Shown here: piece after piece, positions 1 through 5,471 of the stretch | How the letters are laid out: the number at the start of each line of letters is the position of its first letter | Numbering within the stretch: position 1 is the first letter of the stretch | The notes under the pieces: model-generated | The model's input: the letters and a program-made list of their open reading frames with translations, nothing else | Databases searched by the model: none | Told to the model about the DNA's origin: nothing | Program-made: the position numbers and the translations under genes | Assembly: GCA_020052635.1 (NCBI GenBank) | Contig: JAGVOR010000172.1 | Location: forward strand, 1-5,471 | From: Candidatus Omnitrophota bacterium | Lineage (GTDB): Bacteria; Omnitrophota; Gorgyraeia; Gygaellales; Profunditerraquicolaceae | Direction: 5' to 3' | Length of the DNA stretch: 5,471 bases

Positions 1-2073
1 CCGCGCGGCCCGGGTATAGCCCAAGCGCATCCTTCTTTGCAATATCGAAACCGAAGCCTGATTGCTTTCCATGACTACCCGCACTGCTTCATCATAAAGG
101 TCATCTTTATCGCCGCCGGCCAAATTACCTTTCTGCTGTTCCTTAAGAATCTGATCATCATAAGCCGGTTCACCTTGAGCCTTAATGAATTCAACTACCC
201 GTTCGATTTCGGCATCCTTAACCAAGGCCCCCTGAATCCGCACCAGGTCTTCCTTGCCGGGCTGCAGAAACAGCATATCTCCTTTACCCAATAAGGATTC
301 CGCGCCGTTGGTATCCAAGACAGTCCGCGAATCGACCTTAGAGGCAACCTTAAAAGATACGCGCGCCGGTAAATTTGCCTTAATTACTCCGGTAATCACA
401 TCAACGCTTGGCCGCTGGGTGGCTAAAATTAAATGTATCCCCACTGCCCGGGATAACTGTGCCAGGCGGGTAATTGCATTTTCGATCTGATCGCGGGCGA
501 CGCTCATCAGATCCGCGAATTCATCGACCACGACGATAATGTAAGGAATCTTCTCTTCCTGTTTTTCGTTGTAGGCTTCGATATTCCGGGCCCCGGCTTT
601 AGATAAAAGCACATAACGGGACTCCATCTCCGTAACCACCCAGTTTAAAGCCACCGCCGCTTTTTTAGCGTCGGTAACTACCGGGCACAATAAATGCGGT
701 AATCCGTTAAAAGGCATCAATTCTACCATTTTAGGATCGATCATTAAGAACTTCAGGTCATGGGGAGAAGCACGGTAAAGCAAGGAAAGTATACAGGTAT
801 TCACGCAAACTGTTTTTCCGCTGCCGGTAGTTCCGGCAATTAATAAATGCGGCATATCATCCAGGTCTCCGAATACCGGACGCCCCGTAATATCCTTACC
901 CAGAGCGATCGTCAAAGGTGATTTTTGTTTATGATACTCCGCAGAAATCATGAGATCCTTAATACAAACTAAAGTACTCTGCAGATTAGGCACCTCCACC
1001 CCGACCCTGCCCTTGCCCGGGATCGGGGCAATAATCCGGATGGACTGGGCTTTAATCGCTAAAGCGATATCGTCGCTTAAATTTTCAATCCGGTTAATTT
1101 TTACCCCGGCGGCTGGCTCAAGCTCATAACGGGTAATTACCGGGCCGCGGATGATATCGGTCACTTTAGCCGAAATACCAAAATCATCTAAAGTCTCCTC
1201 TAGGGTCCTGGCGCAAGCTTCCAGGTCCTCCTTCATTTGTTTAGTATCCGCTGCGGGGGCATTTTCCAATAAATCCACGGAAGGTAAATGATAATCGCCG
1301 ATTTTGAGTTCGGCAGGTTTCAATTTTACTTCTTCGGAAGCAGGTTTATTTTTGATTTGGATCCTTAGCTTAGGGGCAGACTCTTCTGGCGGCATAAAAA
1401 TCTTAGGCTTGACCGCAGCTGTTGGTGGAGTTTCCGGTTTCTTGGATAAAAGCGTATTTTTATTATTGTTCAAAACCGGCTTCGGCTTAGTTTCCGCAGA
1501 TCTGGGCCTTTTGGTGAAAACCGAAAAAACAGCATCGATGAACGATTTAATTTTTTCGGTAAATTTCAAAAAAAGCGAAGAAATAAGTATCTCGGTGACC
1601 AGGGCCAGGGAAAGAATAATAAAAGTGATAAAAACAATAAAACCGCCCAGGCGGCTAAAATATGTCGTTACAAAATTAGAGGTTAGCGATCCGAAAAATC
1701 CCGATAATTGAAACCTTAAAGGATCATTATTCAGGTTAAACATCCCCAAAAGCGAACTAACCGAAACTAAAAGCACAAACATTCCCAAGAAACGCGCCAG
1801 GCTCAGGTAAGGCTTGTCCTGGCGGAAATACTTGATGCCCATCATAATCACTAGAATCGGAATAACAAAACTGGAAATGCTGCCAAACAGCAGGACGGTT
1901 ACGCCGGCCAGATAAGCGCCGAAAACTCCGAGTAGATTTTTAGCGGGAGAATTGGGATGCGAGGTATAAAAAACAACGTCTAGGCGGTCAAAACGAATCA
2001 GGCTGGCAAAAATCATCAGCCCCGCCGCTACTAGAATAACGCCTTTGACCTCATTGATTCTTCTTTCTTTCAC
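1..2073 (-). CDS. ftsK: DNA translocase FtsK/SpoIIIE (3' end beyond the window)
   Basis: Membrane-anchored, ATP-driven double-stranded DNA pump that moves chromosome termini through the closing division septum. The visible part is 691 codons. Residues about 11-28, 50-80, 91-112 and 142-165 form four hydrophobic membrane segments. A Lys/Pro-rich linker follows (about 187-255), then the alpha domain, which starts near YHLPSVDLL (261-269). The RecA-like motor carries Walker A GTTGSGKT (414-421), Walker B IIVVVDEFADL (512-522) and the FtsK signature ATQRPSVDVITGVIKANLP (551-569). The DNA-reading gamma winged helix begins near 657 and is cut off at its recognition-helix region (LGYTRAAR), so probably only some tens of residues are missing. 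The start is GTG at 2073, ten bases after the pnp stop. I see no good Shine-Dalgarno sequence. The next upstream in-frame stop lies inside the pnp 3' end with no ATG after it, and the first internal ATG (codon 20) would delete membrane segment 1. The close spacing suggests co-transcription and translational coupling with pnp. The linker is short compared with E. coli FtsK, closer to SpoIIIE-type proteins. Confidence 0.97.
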   Translation of the reverse strand, partial: MKERRINEVKGVILVAAGLMIFASLIRFDRLDVVFYTSHPNSPAKNLLGVFGAYLAGVTVLLFGSISSFVIPILVIMMGIKYFRQDKPYLSLARFLGMFVLLVSVSSLLGMFNLNNDPLRFQLSGFFGSLTSNFVTTYFSRLGGFIVFITFIILSLALVTEILISSLFLKFTEKIKSFIDAVFSVFTKRPRSAETKPKPVLNNNKNTLLSKKPETPPTAAVKPKIFMPPEESAPKLRIQIKNKPASEEVKLKPAELKIGDYHLPSVDLLENAPAADTKQMKEDLEACARTLEETLDDFGISAKVTDIIRGPVITRYELEPAAGVKINRIENLSDDIALAIKAQSIRIIAPIPGKGRVGVEVPNLQSTLVCIKDLMISAEYHKQKSPLTIALGKDITGRPVFGDLDDMPHLLIAGTTGSGKTVCVNTCILSLLYRASPHDLKFLMIDPKMVELMPFNGLPHLLCPVVTDAKKAAVALNWVVTEMESRYVLLSKAGARNIEAYNEKQEEKIPYIIVVVDEFADLMSVARDQIENAITRLAQLSRAVGIHLILATQRPSVDVITGVIKANLPARVSFKVASKVDSRTVLDTNGAESLLGKGDMLFLQPGKEDLVRIQGALVKDAEIERVVEFIKAQGEPAYDDQILKEQQKGNLAGGDKDDLYDEAVRVVMESNQASVSILQRRMRLGYTRAAR

Positions 2074-2083
2074 TTCTATGAAA

Positions 2084-4174
2084 TTAACTGCTTGGCTGCG
2101 TACTTTCAGCCTGTTTTTTGCTTAAATTAATCCTGCCTAATTCATCGACGCCGATGACCTTAACCTTAAACTCATCACCGACTTTAACCACATCATCGAC
2201 TTTTTTAACAAAGGTATTCGACAATTCGGAAACATGCACCAAACCTTCTTTGCGCGGGGCGATTTCTACAAATACGCCGAATTGCATAATCCGCTTTACC
2301 TTACCCAGATAAACCCGGCCAACTTCGACTTCCTCGGTAATCGCTTTGATCATTTTAATCGCCGCATCGGATTTAGCTGCATCCACTGAACCGACTAAAA
2401 CCGTACCGTCATCTTTAATATCAATACTGGCGCCGGTAGCGGCAATAATCGCCTTGATCGTTTTTCCGCCCGGGCCAATTAATTCTCCGATTTTTTCAGT
2501 ATTGATCTTTAAAACGTCGATACGCGGGGCAAAACTGGAAAGCTCCTCTCGCGGGCTGCTTAATGCCTCTTTCATCTTCCCTAAAATAAATAACCTTCCT
2601 TCTCTAGACTGAGCCAAGCATTCTTTAAGCAGCTGCAGGGAAATTCCGGCGTTTTTAAGATCTAGCTGCACCGCGGTGATCCCGGCCTGCGTCCCGGCAA
2701 CTTTAAAATCCATATCCCCGAAATGATCCTCCAGGCCGGCAATATCTGTAAGAATTGCCGTTTTACCGGCTTCCTGGACTAACCCTAAAGCTACCCCACC
2801 GACAGCCTCTTTAATCGGAACCCCGGCATCCATCAGCGATAGAGCGGCCGCGCAAACCGACGCCATACTGCTGGAACCGTTAGACTCTAAAATTTCGGAA
2901 ACCACTCTTACCGTGTAAGGAAATTTTTCCTTGGAAGGCATTACCGAAACAAGCGCTTTTTCCGCAAGCGCGCCGTGCCCGATTTCGCGCCGTCCGGGGC
3001 CGCGGATCGGCCGGGTTTCCCCTACGCTAAAAGAAGGAAAATTATAATGCAACATAAAAGATTTCTTCTTCTCCCCGTCTAAAGACTCGATCAGCTGTTC
3101 ATCTTCTCCGGTGCCCAAAGTCGTTACCGCTAAACTCTGGGTCTGGCCGCGGGTAAAAAGACTTGAGCCATGCGTACGCGGCAGCACGGAAACCTCACAG
3201 GTAATCTCGCGAATCTGCTTAAAAGAACGGCCGTCAATCCTGCGGCCTTCTTCCGAGATCATTTTACGCACCTGTTTTTTCTCCACCTCATGCAGACCGG
3301 TATTGATATCCGCAGCCAAATACCCTTCTGCCGTCAACCGATCCTGTAATTCCTTGGTCAATAAAGCAACCTGTTCTTCCCGCTCTTCTTTCTTGCTTAG
3401 CTGATAAACCTTAGCTAATTTTTCCTGCGAAAGCTCCTCAATCTTCTGGATTAAAACCGAATCGGTCAATTTTAACTCAACGCTGGCCTTAGGGATCCCG
3501 TAAAGCCGGGTAAACTCCTCCTGCATTGCCAGGATAGGCTGTAAATTTTCCATTCCGAATTTTACCGCTTCAAAATATTCTTCTTCGGTAACTTCTTTAG
3601 CTTTTGATTCCAGCATCACTACACCGTTTTTGTTTCCGGCAACTACCACCTCTAAATCGGCGCTTTCAATTTCAGCATAAGTAGGATTTAGAACTAATTC
3701 ATGATTAATCCGGGCTACCCGGCAGGAGGCCAAAGGACCGCTAAAAGGAATATCCGAAATAGATAAAGCGGCGCTGGCCCCGATTAAAGCCAGGACATTC
3801 GGGTCATTTTCTCCGTCACTGGAAAGAACCATCGCCATAACCTGGACTTCATTTAAAAAACCATCGGGAAATAACGGACGGATCGGCCGGTCAATCAAAC
3901 GGCTGCCTAAAATCTCATTTTCCGAAGGCCGGCCTTCGCGTTTAAAAAAACCACCGGGTATACGCCCGGCGGCATAAGTCTTTTCCTGATATTCAACCGT
4001 CAAAGGGAAAAAGTCCTGCCCTTCCTTAACCGAGCTGGACATACAAGCGGTCACTAAAATTACGGTTGACCCGTAGGTAACCGTTACCGAACCGTTGGCC
4101 TGCTTAGCTAACCTTCCGGTTTCTAAAATAAGATCGTTTTTCCCAAACTTAATTTTCAAGCTTTTATTTTGCAT
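2084..4174 (-). CDS. pnp: polyribonucleotide nucleotidyltransferase (PNPase)
   Basis: Phosphorolytic 3'-to-5' exoribonuclease of mRNA decay; a homotrimer in the cytoplasm that can also add 3' tails. At 696 residues it has the usual full length. The first RNase PH-like domain (about 1-215) contains FFKREGRPSE (76-85) and SRLIDRPIRPLFP (91-103). An alpha-helical linker follows (about 235-310). The second, catalytic RNase PH domain (about 312-545) has TRGQTQSL (341-348), FSVGETRP (382-389), GRREIGHG (394-401), the phosphate-binding ESNGSSSMASV (430-440) and the acidic pair in DHFGDMDFK (483-491), which matches the E. coli metal-binding aspartates. A KH domain (about 551-612) has IGPGGKT (566-572) and an S1 domain spans about 619-686. 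No key residue is missing. The ATG start at 4174 is preceded by a moderate purine-rich AAGAAAGAG with suitable spacing. The gene begins 39 bases after rpsO. That gap holds only a weak ACCC/GGGT inverted repeat and no convincing terminator or long RNase III-type stem, so rpsO-pnp read-through is likely. Confidence 0.99.
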   Translation of the reverse strand: MQNKSLKIKFGKNDLILETGRLAKQANGSVTVTYGSTVILVTACMSSSVKEGQDFFPLTVEYQEKTYAAGRIPGGFFKREGRPSENEILGSRLIDRPIRPLFPDGFLNEVQVMAMVLSSDGENDPNVLALIGASAALSISDIPFSGPLASCRVARINHELVLNPTYAEIESADLEVVVAGNKNGVVMLESKAKEVTEEEYFEAVKFGMENLQPILAMQEEFTRLYGIPKASVELKLTDSVLIQKIEELSQEKLAKVYQLSKKEEREEQVALLTKELQDRLTAEGYLAADINTGLHEVEKKQVRKMISEEGRRIDGRSFKQIREITCEVSVLPRTHGSSLFTRGQTQSLAVTTLGTGEDEQLIESLDGEKKKSFMLHYNFPSFSVGETRPIRGPGRREIGHGALAEKALVSVMPSKEKFPYTVRVVSEILESNGSSSMASVCAAALSLMDAGVPIKEAVGGVALGLVQEAGKTAILTDIAGLEDHFGDMDFKVAGTQAGITAVQLDLKNAGISLQLLKECLAQSREGRLFILGKMKEALSSPREELSSFAPRIDVLKINTEKIGELIGPGGKTIKAIIAATGASIDIKDDGTVLVGSVDAAKSDAAIKMIKAITEEVEVGRVYLGKVKRIMQFGVFVEIAPRKEGLVHVSELSNTFVKKVDDVVKVGDEFKVKVIGVDELGRINLSKKQAESTQPSS

Positions 4175-4213
4175 GATTGCTCTTTCTTGGTTGTAGAGTT
4201 ACCCTAATGGGGT

Positions 4214-4483
4214 TTACTTCCTTAAACTAAGCTTCCCCAGTATCTCTTCGTATTTCTTCATATCCTTATCCTTGAGATACTTAAGGAGCTTGCGGCGCCT
4301 GCTGACTAACAGCAATAATCCGCGGCGGGAATGGAGATCTTTCTTGTGTGATTTAAAATGCAGGCCCAGGTCATTGATCCTTTCGGTAAGAATCGCGATC
4401 TGCACCTCAGCACTTCCGGTATCCCTGGCGTGCACCTTAAAATTATCGATTAATTTTGCCTTTTGTTCCTTAACCAAAACCAA
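4214..4483 (-). CDS. rpsO: 30S ribosomal protein S15
   Basis: Primary 16S rRNA-binding protein that nucleates the platform of the small subunit; it binds the helix 20-21-22 junction. The 89-residue length is exactly that of the family. The conserved stretch is complete: [16 protein letters not shown] (21-36), then [19 protein letters not shown] (42-60) and RRRKLLKYL (62-70), which supply the rRNA-contacting His/Asp/Ser/Arg residues. No in-frame ATG lies near the N-terminus. The start is a TTG at 4483, chosen because AAGGAGGA ends seven bases upstream and the encoded N-terminus ([11 protein letters not shown]) aligns with the normal S15 start. A second in-frame TTG at 4477 is less well spaced. 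The gene heads an rpsO-pnp-ftsK transcription unit driven by the promoter at 4663-4635. In characterised bacteria S15 represses its own mRNA through leader structure, and the long structured leader here is compatible with that. Confidence 0.98.
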   Translation of the reverse strand: MVLVKEQKAKLIDNFKVHARDTGSAEVQIAILTERINDLGLHFKSHKKDLHSRRGLLLLVSRRRKLLKYLKDKDMKKYEEILGKLSLRK

Positions 4484-4490
4484 TTTTTGT

Positions 4491-4498
4491 TCCTCCTT
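4491..4498 (-). promoter_or_regulatory. strong ribosome binding site deciding the TTG start of rpsO
   Basis: AAGGAGGA on the minus strand is a near-perfect complement of the 16S rRNA 3' end. Seven bases (ACAAAAA) separate it from TTG at 4483. This spacing is the main argument for the non-ATG start. A small hairpin, GTTCA/TGAAC (4510-4506 with 4503-4499), directly abuts its upstream edge and may influence ribosome access. Confidence 0.85.
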
Positions 4499-4521
4499 GT
4501 TCAGATGAACTACCCACCCTG

Positions 4522-4579
4522 GTTTAACGCAGAAGTTGTATTATTGCTCTTAGCAGTGATTGTTTAATTTGCGTTAAAC
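4522..4579 (-). repeat. 10-bp perfect inverted repeat in the rpsO leader
   Basis: GTTTAACGCA (4579-4570) is perfectly complementary to TGCGTTAAAC (4531-4522), with a 38-base loop. The loop contains a second short hairpin. No T-run follows the right arm, so this is not an intrinsic terminator. It would form a closed, multi-helix domain ending about 24 bases before the Shine-Dalgarno site. Confidence 0.8.
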
Positions 4580-4581
4580 AA
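4560..4581 (-). repeat. palindromic element GTTTAA-N6-TTAAAC, copy A (rpsO leader)
   Basis: Perfect 8-base arms, TTGTTTAA and TTAAACAA, flank the six-base centre CGCAAA. The element begins about 47 bases downstream of the predicted rpsO transcription start. It resembles copy B at 4871-4892 at 17 of 22 positions, including three central bases outside the arms. It could be a dimeric regulator operator or an RNA hairpin. Its left arm overlaps the long-range stem of the leader. Confidence 0.7.
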
Positions 4582-4634
4582 AAAGTGTAGCTTTAATTGC
4601 ACAATACGCTGGCGCTTTTGCTGCTTGTTGTAAG

Positions 4635-4663
4635 ATTATACGCTAATTAACAACCCAAGTCAA
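4635..4663 (-). promoter_or_regulatory. sigma-70 type promoter of rpsO-pnp-ftsK
   Basis: TTGACT (4663-4658, five of six consensus bases) and TATAAT (4640-4635, six of six) are separated by exactly 17 bases. The predicted transcription start is near 4628. It lies in the intergenic region directly upstream of rpsO and in its direction, and is the best promoter in the window. Confidence 0.88.
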
Positions 4664-4691
4664 CAGCTTAATCAGCACAGCACTTTTCTTA

Positions 4692-4720
4692 AAAATTATC
4701 AGCCGGAAAATATTTACCGG
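4692..4720 (-). terminator. weak possible terminator after the small membrane protein gene
   Basis: CCGG (4720-4717) can pair with CCGG (4706-4703) around an AT-rich centre, TAAATATTTT, that allows two or so further pairs past a T-T mismatch. A five-T run (4695-4691) follows only after CTGATAA. The position is right, between a stop codon and the next promoter, but the short stem and displaced T-run make this marginal. Confidence 0.3.
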
Positions 4721-4727
4721 GTTAATT

Positions 4728-4853
4728 TTATTTTTTATTCAACAGCTCAATCACCTTGTCCAGCTTCTGGATGACCAAAACCGTAAAAACCACAAACCAA
4801 ACAGTTAAAATCAATGAAATTAAACCGCCGATAAAACTTGCCCCGGTCACCAT
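4728..4853 (-). CDS. 41-residue single-span membrane protein, function unknown
   Basis: I do not recognise the family. ATG at 4853 is preceded five bases upstream by a perfect GGAGG (4863-4859) within AGAGGGAGGG, and the frame closes with TAA at 4728. The N-terminus (MVTGASFIGG) leads into a hydrophobic helix (residues about 8-28, LISLILTVWFVVFTVLVI). A short, charged, probably amphipathic cytoplasmic tail follows (QKLDKVIELLNKK). The strong ribosome binding site, its own leader with an extended -10 promoter, and a complete membrane-plus-tail architecture argue for a real microprotein rather than chance. Positive charges at the C-terminus suggest the tail is inside the cell. It sits between the release factor gene (104 bases upstream) and the rpsO promoter, facing the same way. 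The lack of catalytic residues suggests a structural or partner-modulating role, but nothing in the sequence says which. Confidence 0.72.
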   Translation of the reverse strand: MVTGASFIGGLISLILTVWFVVFTVLVIQKLDKVIELLNKK

Positions 4854-4870
4854 CTTACCCTCCCTCTTTT

Positions 4871-4892
4871 TTGTTTAAATTGGATTAAACTT
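4871..4892 (-). repeat. palindromic element GTTTAA-N6-TTAAAC, copy B (small membrane protein leader)
   Basis: GTTTAA (4890-4885) and TTAAAC (4878-4873) are perfect inverted arms around the six-base centre TCCAAT. The flanking AA at 4872-4871 is also shared with copy A. The element begins about 39 bases downstream of the predicted start at 4931 and ends just upstream of the purine-rich ribosome binding site. A separate hairpin, TACGG/CCGTA (4915-4911 with 4901-4897), lies directly upstream. Its loop TTGG (4910-4907) is complementary to CCAA (4883-4880) in the centre of this element. Confidence 0.6.
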
Positions 4893-4937
4893 GCTTTACG
4901 GCACTACCAACCGTATTCTGAAATTTTTATTTTATTT

Positions 4938-4965
4938 ATTGTAGCATAAGAAAATCTTTATGCAA
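4938..4965 (-). promoter_or_regulatory. extended -10 promoter for the 41-residue membrane protein
   Basis: TGCTACAAT (4946-4938) combines the TG of an extended -10 with TACAAT, which has five of six consensus bases. Sixteen bases upstream is only a poor -35, TTGCAT (4965-4960), inside the last codons of the release factor gene. The predicted start is near 4931. It may supplement read-through from upstream. Confidence 0.5.
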
Positions 4966-5368
4966 CTTCAATCTCATTAATTTTTCTGCGGGCGAGTTTT
5001 TTTTGCCCTTGCCGGCGCTTGGATTCTAAAATCTTTACTTTAACGCCTTTGGGTTTGCGGCGCCTCTGGCGCAGACCTTTTGCTTTTTGCGACTGCCGCT
5101 GCAGATTTTCCTGCTGGATCTTATGCTCGATTTTACTCAAAAGTATATGGCGGGCCAAAAAACGGTTTAAAACTTGAGAACGCTGACGCTGGCATTTGAC
5201 CTCCAGGCCCGTCGGCAAGTGCTTAAGGTAAACACAGGTGGAAGTTTTATTGACATTCTGCCCGCCGGGGCCGCTGGAGCGGATAAAGCTTTCGACAATA
5301 TCCTCTTCGCGTACCCCTAAAAGGACCATCCTCTTTTCCAGGGTCAGGTTTTTTGCGGCCGTCAACAT
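4958..5368 (-). CDS. small GGQ peptide chain release factor-like protein (RF-1 domain, MTRFR/ArfB type)
   Basis: Single-domain relative of class I release factors, expected to hydrolyse peptidyl-tRNA on stalled ribosomes or free large subunits without reading a stop codon. The 136 residues contain the catalytic loop RSSGPGGQNVNKTSTCV (30-46; GGQ 35-37). LKHLPTGLEVKCQRQRSQ (48-65) and NRFLARHILLSKIE (68-81) complete the RF-1 fold. The stop-codon-recognition domains of RF1 and RF2 are absent, so this is not prfA or prfB. The C-terminus (about 88-130) is extremely rich in Lys, Arg and Gln, as in rescue factors whose basic tail enters rRNA or the mRNA channel. The NKTS.CV.LKH.P.G..VKC wording is closer to mitochondrial MTRFR (C12orf65) and the bacterial proteins usually named only 'peptide chain release factor family' than to E. 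coli ArfB. The ATG at 5368 has AGGGG seven bases upstream; a second Met at residue 14 is possible. It starts 27 bases after the preceding gene and is probably co-transcribed with it. Confidence 0.9.
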   Translation of the reverse strand: MLTAAKNLTLEKRMVLLGVREEDIVESFIRSSGPGGQNVNKTSTCVYLKHLPTGLEVKCQRQRSQVLNRFLARHILLSKIEHKIQQENLQRQSQKAKGLRQRRRKPKGVKVKILESKRRQGQKKLARRKINEIEVA

Positions 5369-5395
5369 CTTAAAACCCCTTTTTTGCTTAAACCG

Positions 5396-5471
5396 TTAAC
5401 CCGAAATTTCTTGACCGATGTTCTTAATCAGTGCATCTAAATCCCTAACCAGCGGGGCGGGTAAAAGCTTA
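5396..5471 (-). CDS. C-terminal end of an unidentified protein (5' part beyond the window)
   Basis: An open frame runs from the window edge to TAA at 5398-5396 and encodes 24 visible residues. They begin KLLPAPLVRDLDALIKN and end in GQEISG. The fragment looks like an amphipathic helix with alternating Leu/Ile and charged residues, typical of a soluble C-terminal tail. The same strand, the 27-base gap to the release factor gene and the absence of any promoter in between suggest one operon. Too little is visible to name the protein, and a chance open frame of this length cannot be strictly excluded. Confidence 0.55.
   Translation of the reverse strand, partial: KLLPAPLVRDLDALIKNIGQEISG

Larger units (their letters stand above)
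4484..4628 (-). promoter_or_regulatory. structured 5' leader of rpsO, candidate S15 autoregulatory region
   Basis: About 145 bases separate the predicted transcription start (near 4628) from the rpsO start codon, and no open reading frame occupies them. Three pairings are visible on the transcript: a perfect 10-bp stem (4579-4570 with 4531-4522), a small TGCT/AGCA hairpin inside its loop (4555-4552 with 4548-4545), and GTTCA/TGAAC next to the Shine-Dalgarno site. The left arm of the large stem also belongs to a local 8-bp hairpin (4581-4574 with 4567-4560), so two folds compete. Leader autoregulation by S15 is established in several bacteria with unrelated RNA folds. That this leader binds S15 is inference; I cannot match it to a known S15 leader class. 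Confidence 0.5.

Noticed and set aside
37..490. Two overlapping plus-strand frames opposite the ftsK C-terminal region
   Set aside because: The opposite strand encodes the conserved FtsK motor core continuously. The plus-strand peptides show no coherent domain.
1304..1711. 135-codon open frame on the plus strand
   Set aside because: It lies wholly antisense to the ftsK linker and membrane segments. The minus strand gives an unmistakable FtsK protein there, and the plus-strand product has no recognisable domain.
3111..3404. 97-codon plus-strand open frame
   Set aside because: It is antisense to the PNPase linker and second RNase PH domain and has no family signature; it is a shadow frame.
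4212..4227. GTTTA-N6-TAAAC, a possible third copy of the leader palindrome
   Set aside because: The arms are five bases and the total span is 16 bases rather than 18. It lies over the last rpsO codons and stop, where coding constraint explains it.
4461..4493. Direct repeat of GGAACAAAA at the rpsO start (4493-4485 and 4469-4461)
   Set aside because: It is short and A-rich. One copy is the ribosome binding region and the other encodes the conserved KEQK residues, so coincidence is the simpler explanation.
4272..4508. 78-codon plus-strand frame opposite rpsO
   Set aside because: It is antisense to the complete, conserved S15 gene and its ribosome binding site, so it is a shadow frame.
4522..4579. 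The 10-bp inverted repeat as an intrinsic terminator or attenuator
   Set aside because: No U-run follows the right arm on either strand, and the 38-base loop is too long for a standard terminator.

Overview
The window is a bacterial chromosomal segment in which every supported gene lies on the minus strand, so transcription runs from high to low coordinates. In transcription order it holds: the last 24 codons of an unidentified gene (5396-5471); a small GGQ-type peptide release factor-like protein (4958-5368); a 41-residue single-span membrane protein (4728-4853); ribosomal protein S15, rpsO (4214-4483); polynucleotide phosphorylase, pnp (2084-4174); and the DNA translocase ftsK (start 2073, cut off by the window edge at base 1).

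The rpsO-pnp pair is a classic bacterial arrangement. An ftsK/spoIIIE-type gene close downstream of pnp is also seen in several phyla. The proteins are ordinary, well-conserved housekeeping types. The clean sigma-70 promoter, the strong Shine-Dalgarno sites and the release factor of the NVNKTSTCVYLKH type fit a Gram-negative-like uncultured lineage. My guess is Candidatus Omnitrophota or a PVC-related group, but this is a weak inference made without any database search.

Regulatory content is concentrated in the roughly 475 bases between the release factor gene and rpsO. The rpsO promoter is close to the sigma-70 consensus (TTGACT, 17-base spacer, TATAAT; 4663-4635) and gives a leader of about 145 bases. 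That leader has a perfect 10-bp long-range inverted repeat whose left arm also belongs to a competing local 8-bp hairpin, so two mutually exclusive folds are possible upstream of a strong Shine-Dalgarno site and a TTG start codon. A second, weaker promoter (extended -10, 4946-4938) precedes the 41-residue membrane protein. Its leader carries a closely related palindrome, GTTTAA-N6-TTAAAC. The repetition of this element in two neighbouring leaders, at similar distances from the predicted transcription starts, is the least explained signal in the window.

Functionally the genes combine ribosome assembly (S15), ribosome rescue or termination (the GGQ protein), RNA decay (PNPase) and chromosome segregation at division (FtsK). 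There is no sign of a mobile element, CRISPR array, rRNA, tRNA or phage gene. I do not see a clearly new multi-gene system. The candidates worth a second look are the shared palindrome, the rpsO leader, the unannotated microprotein and the MTRFR-like release factor.
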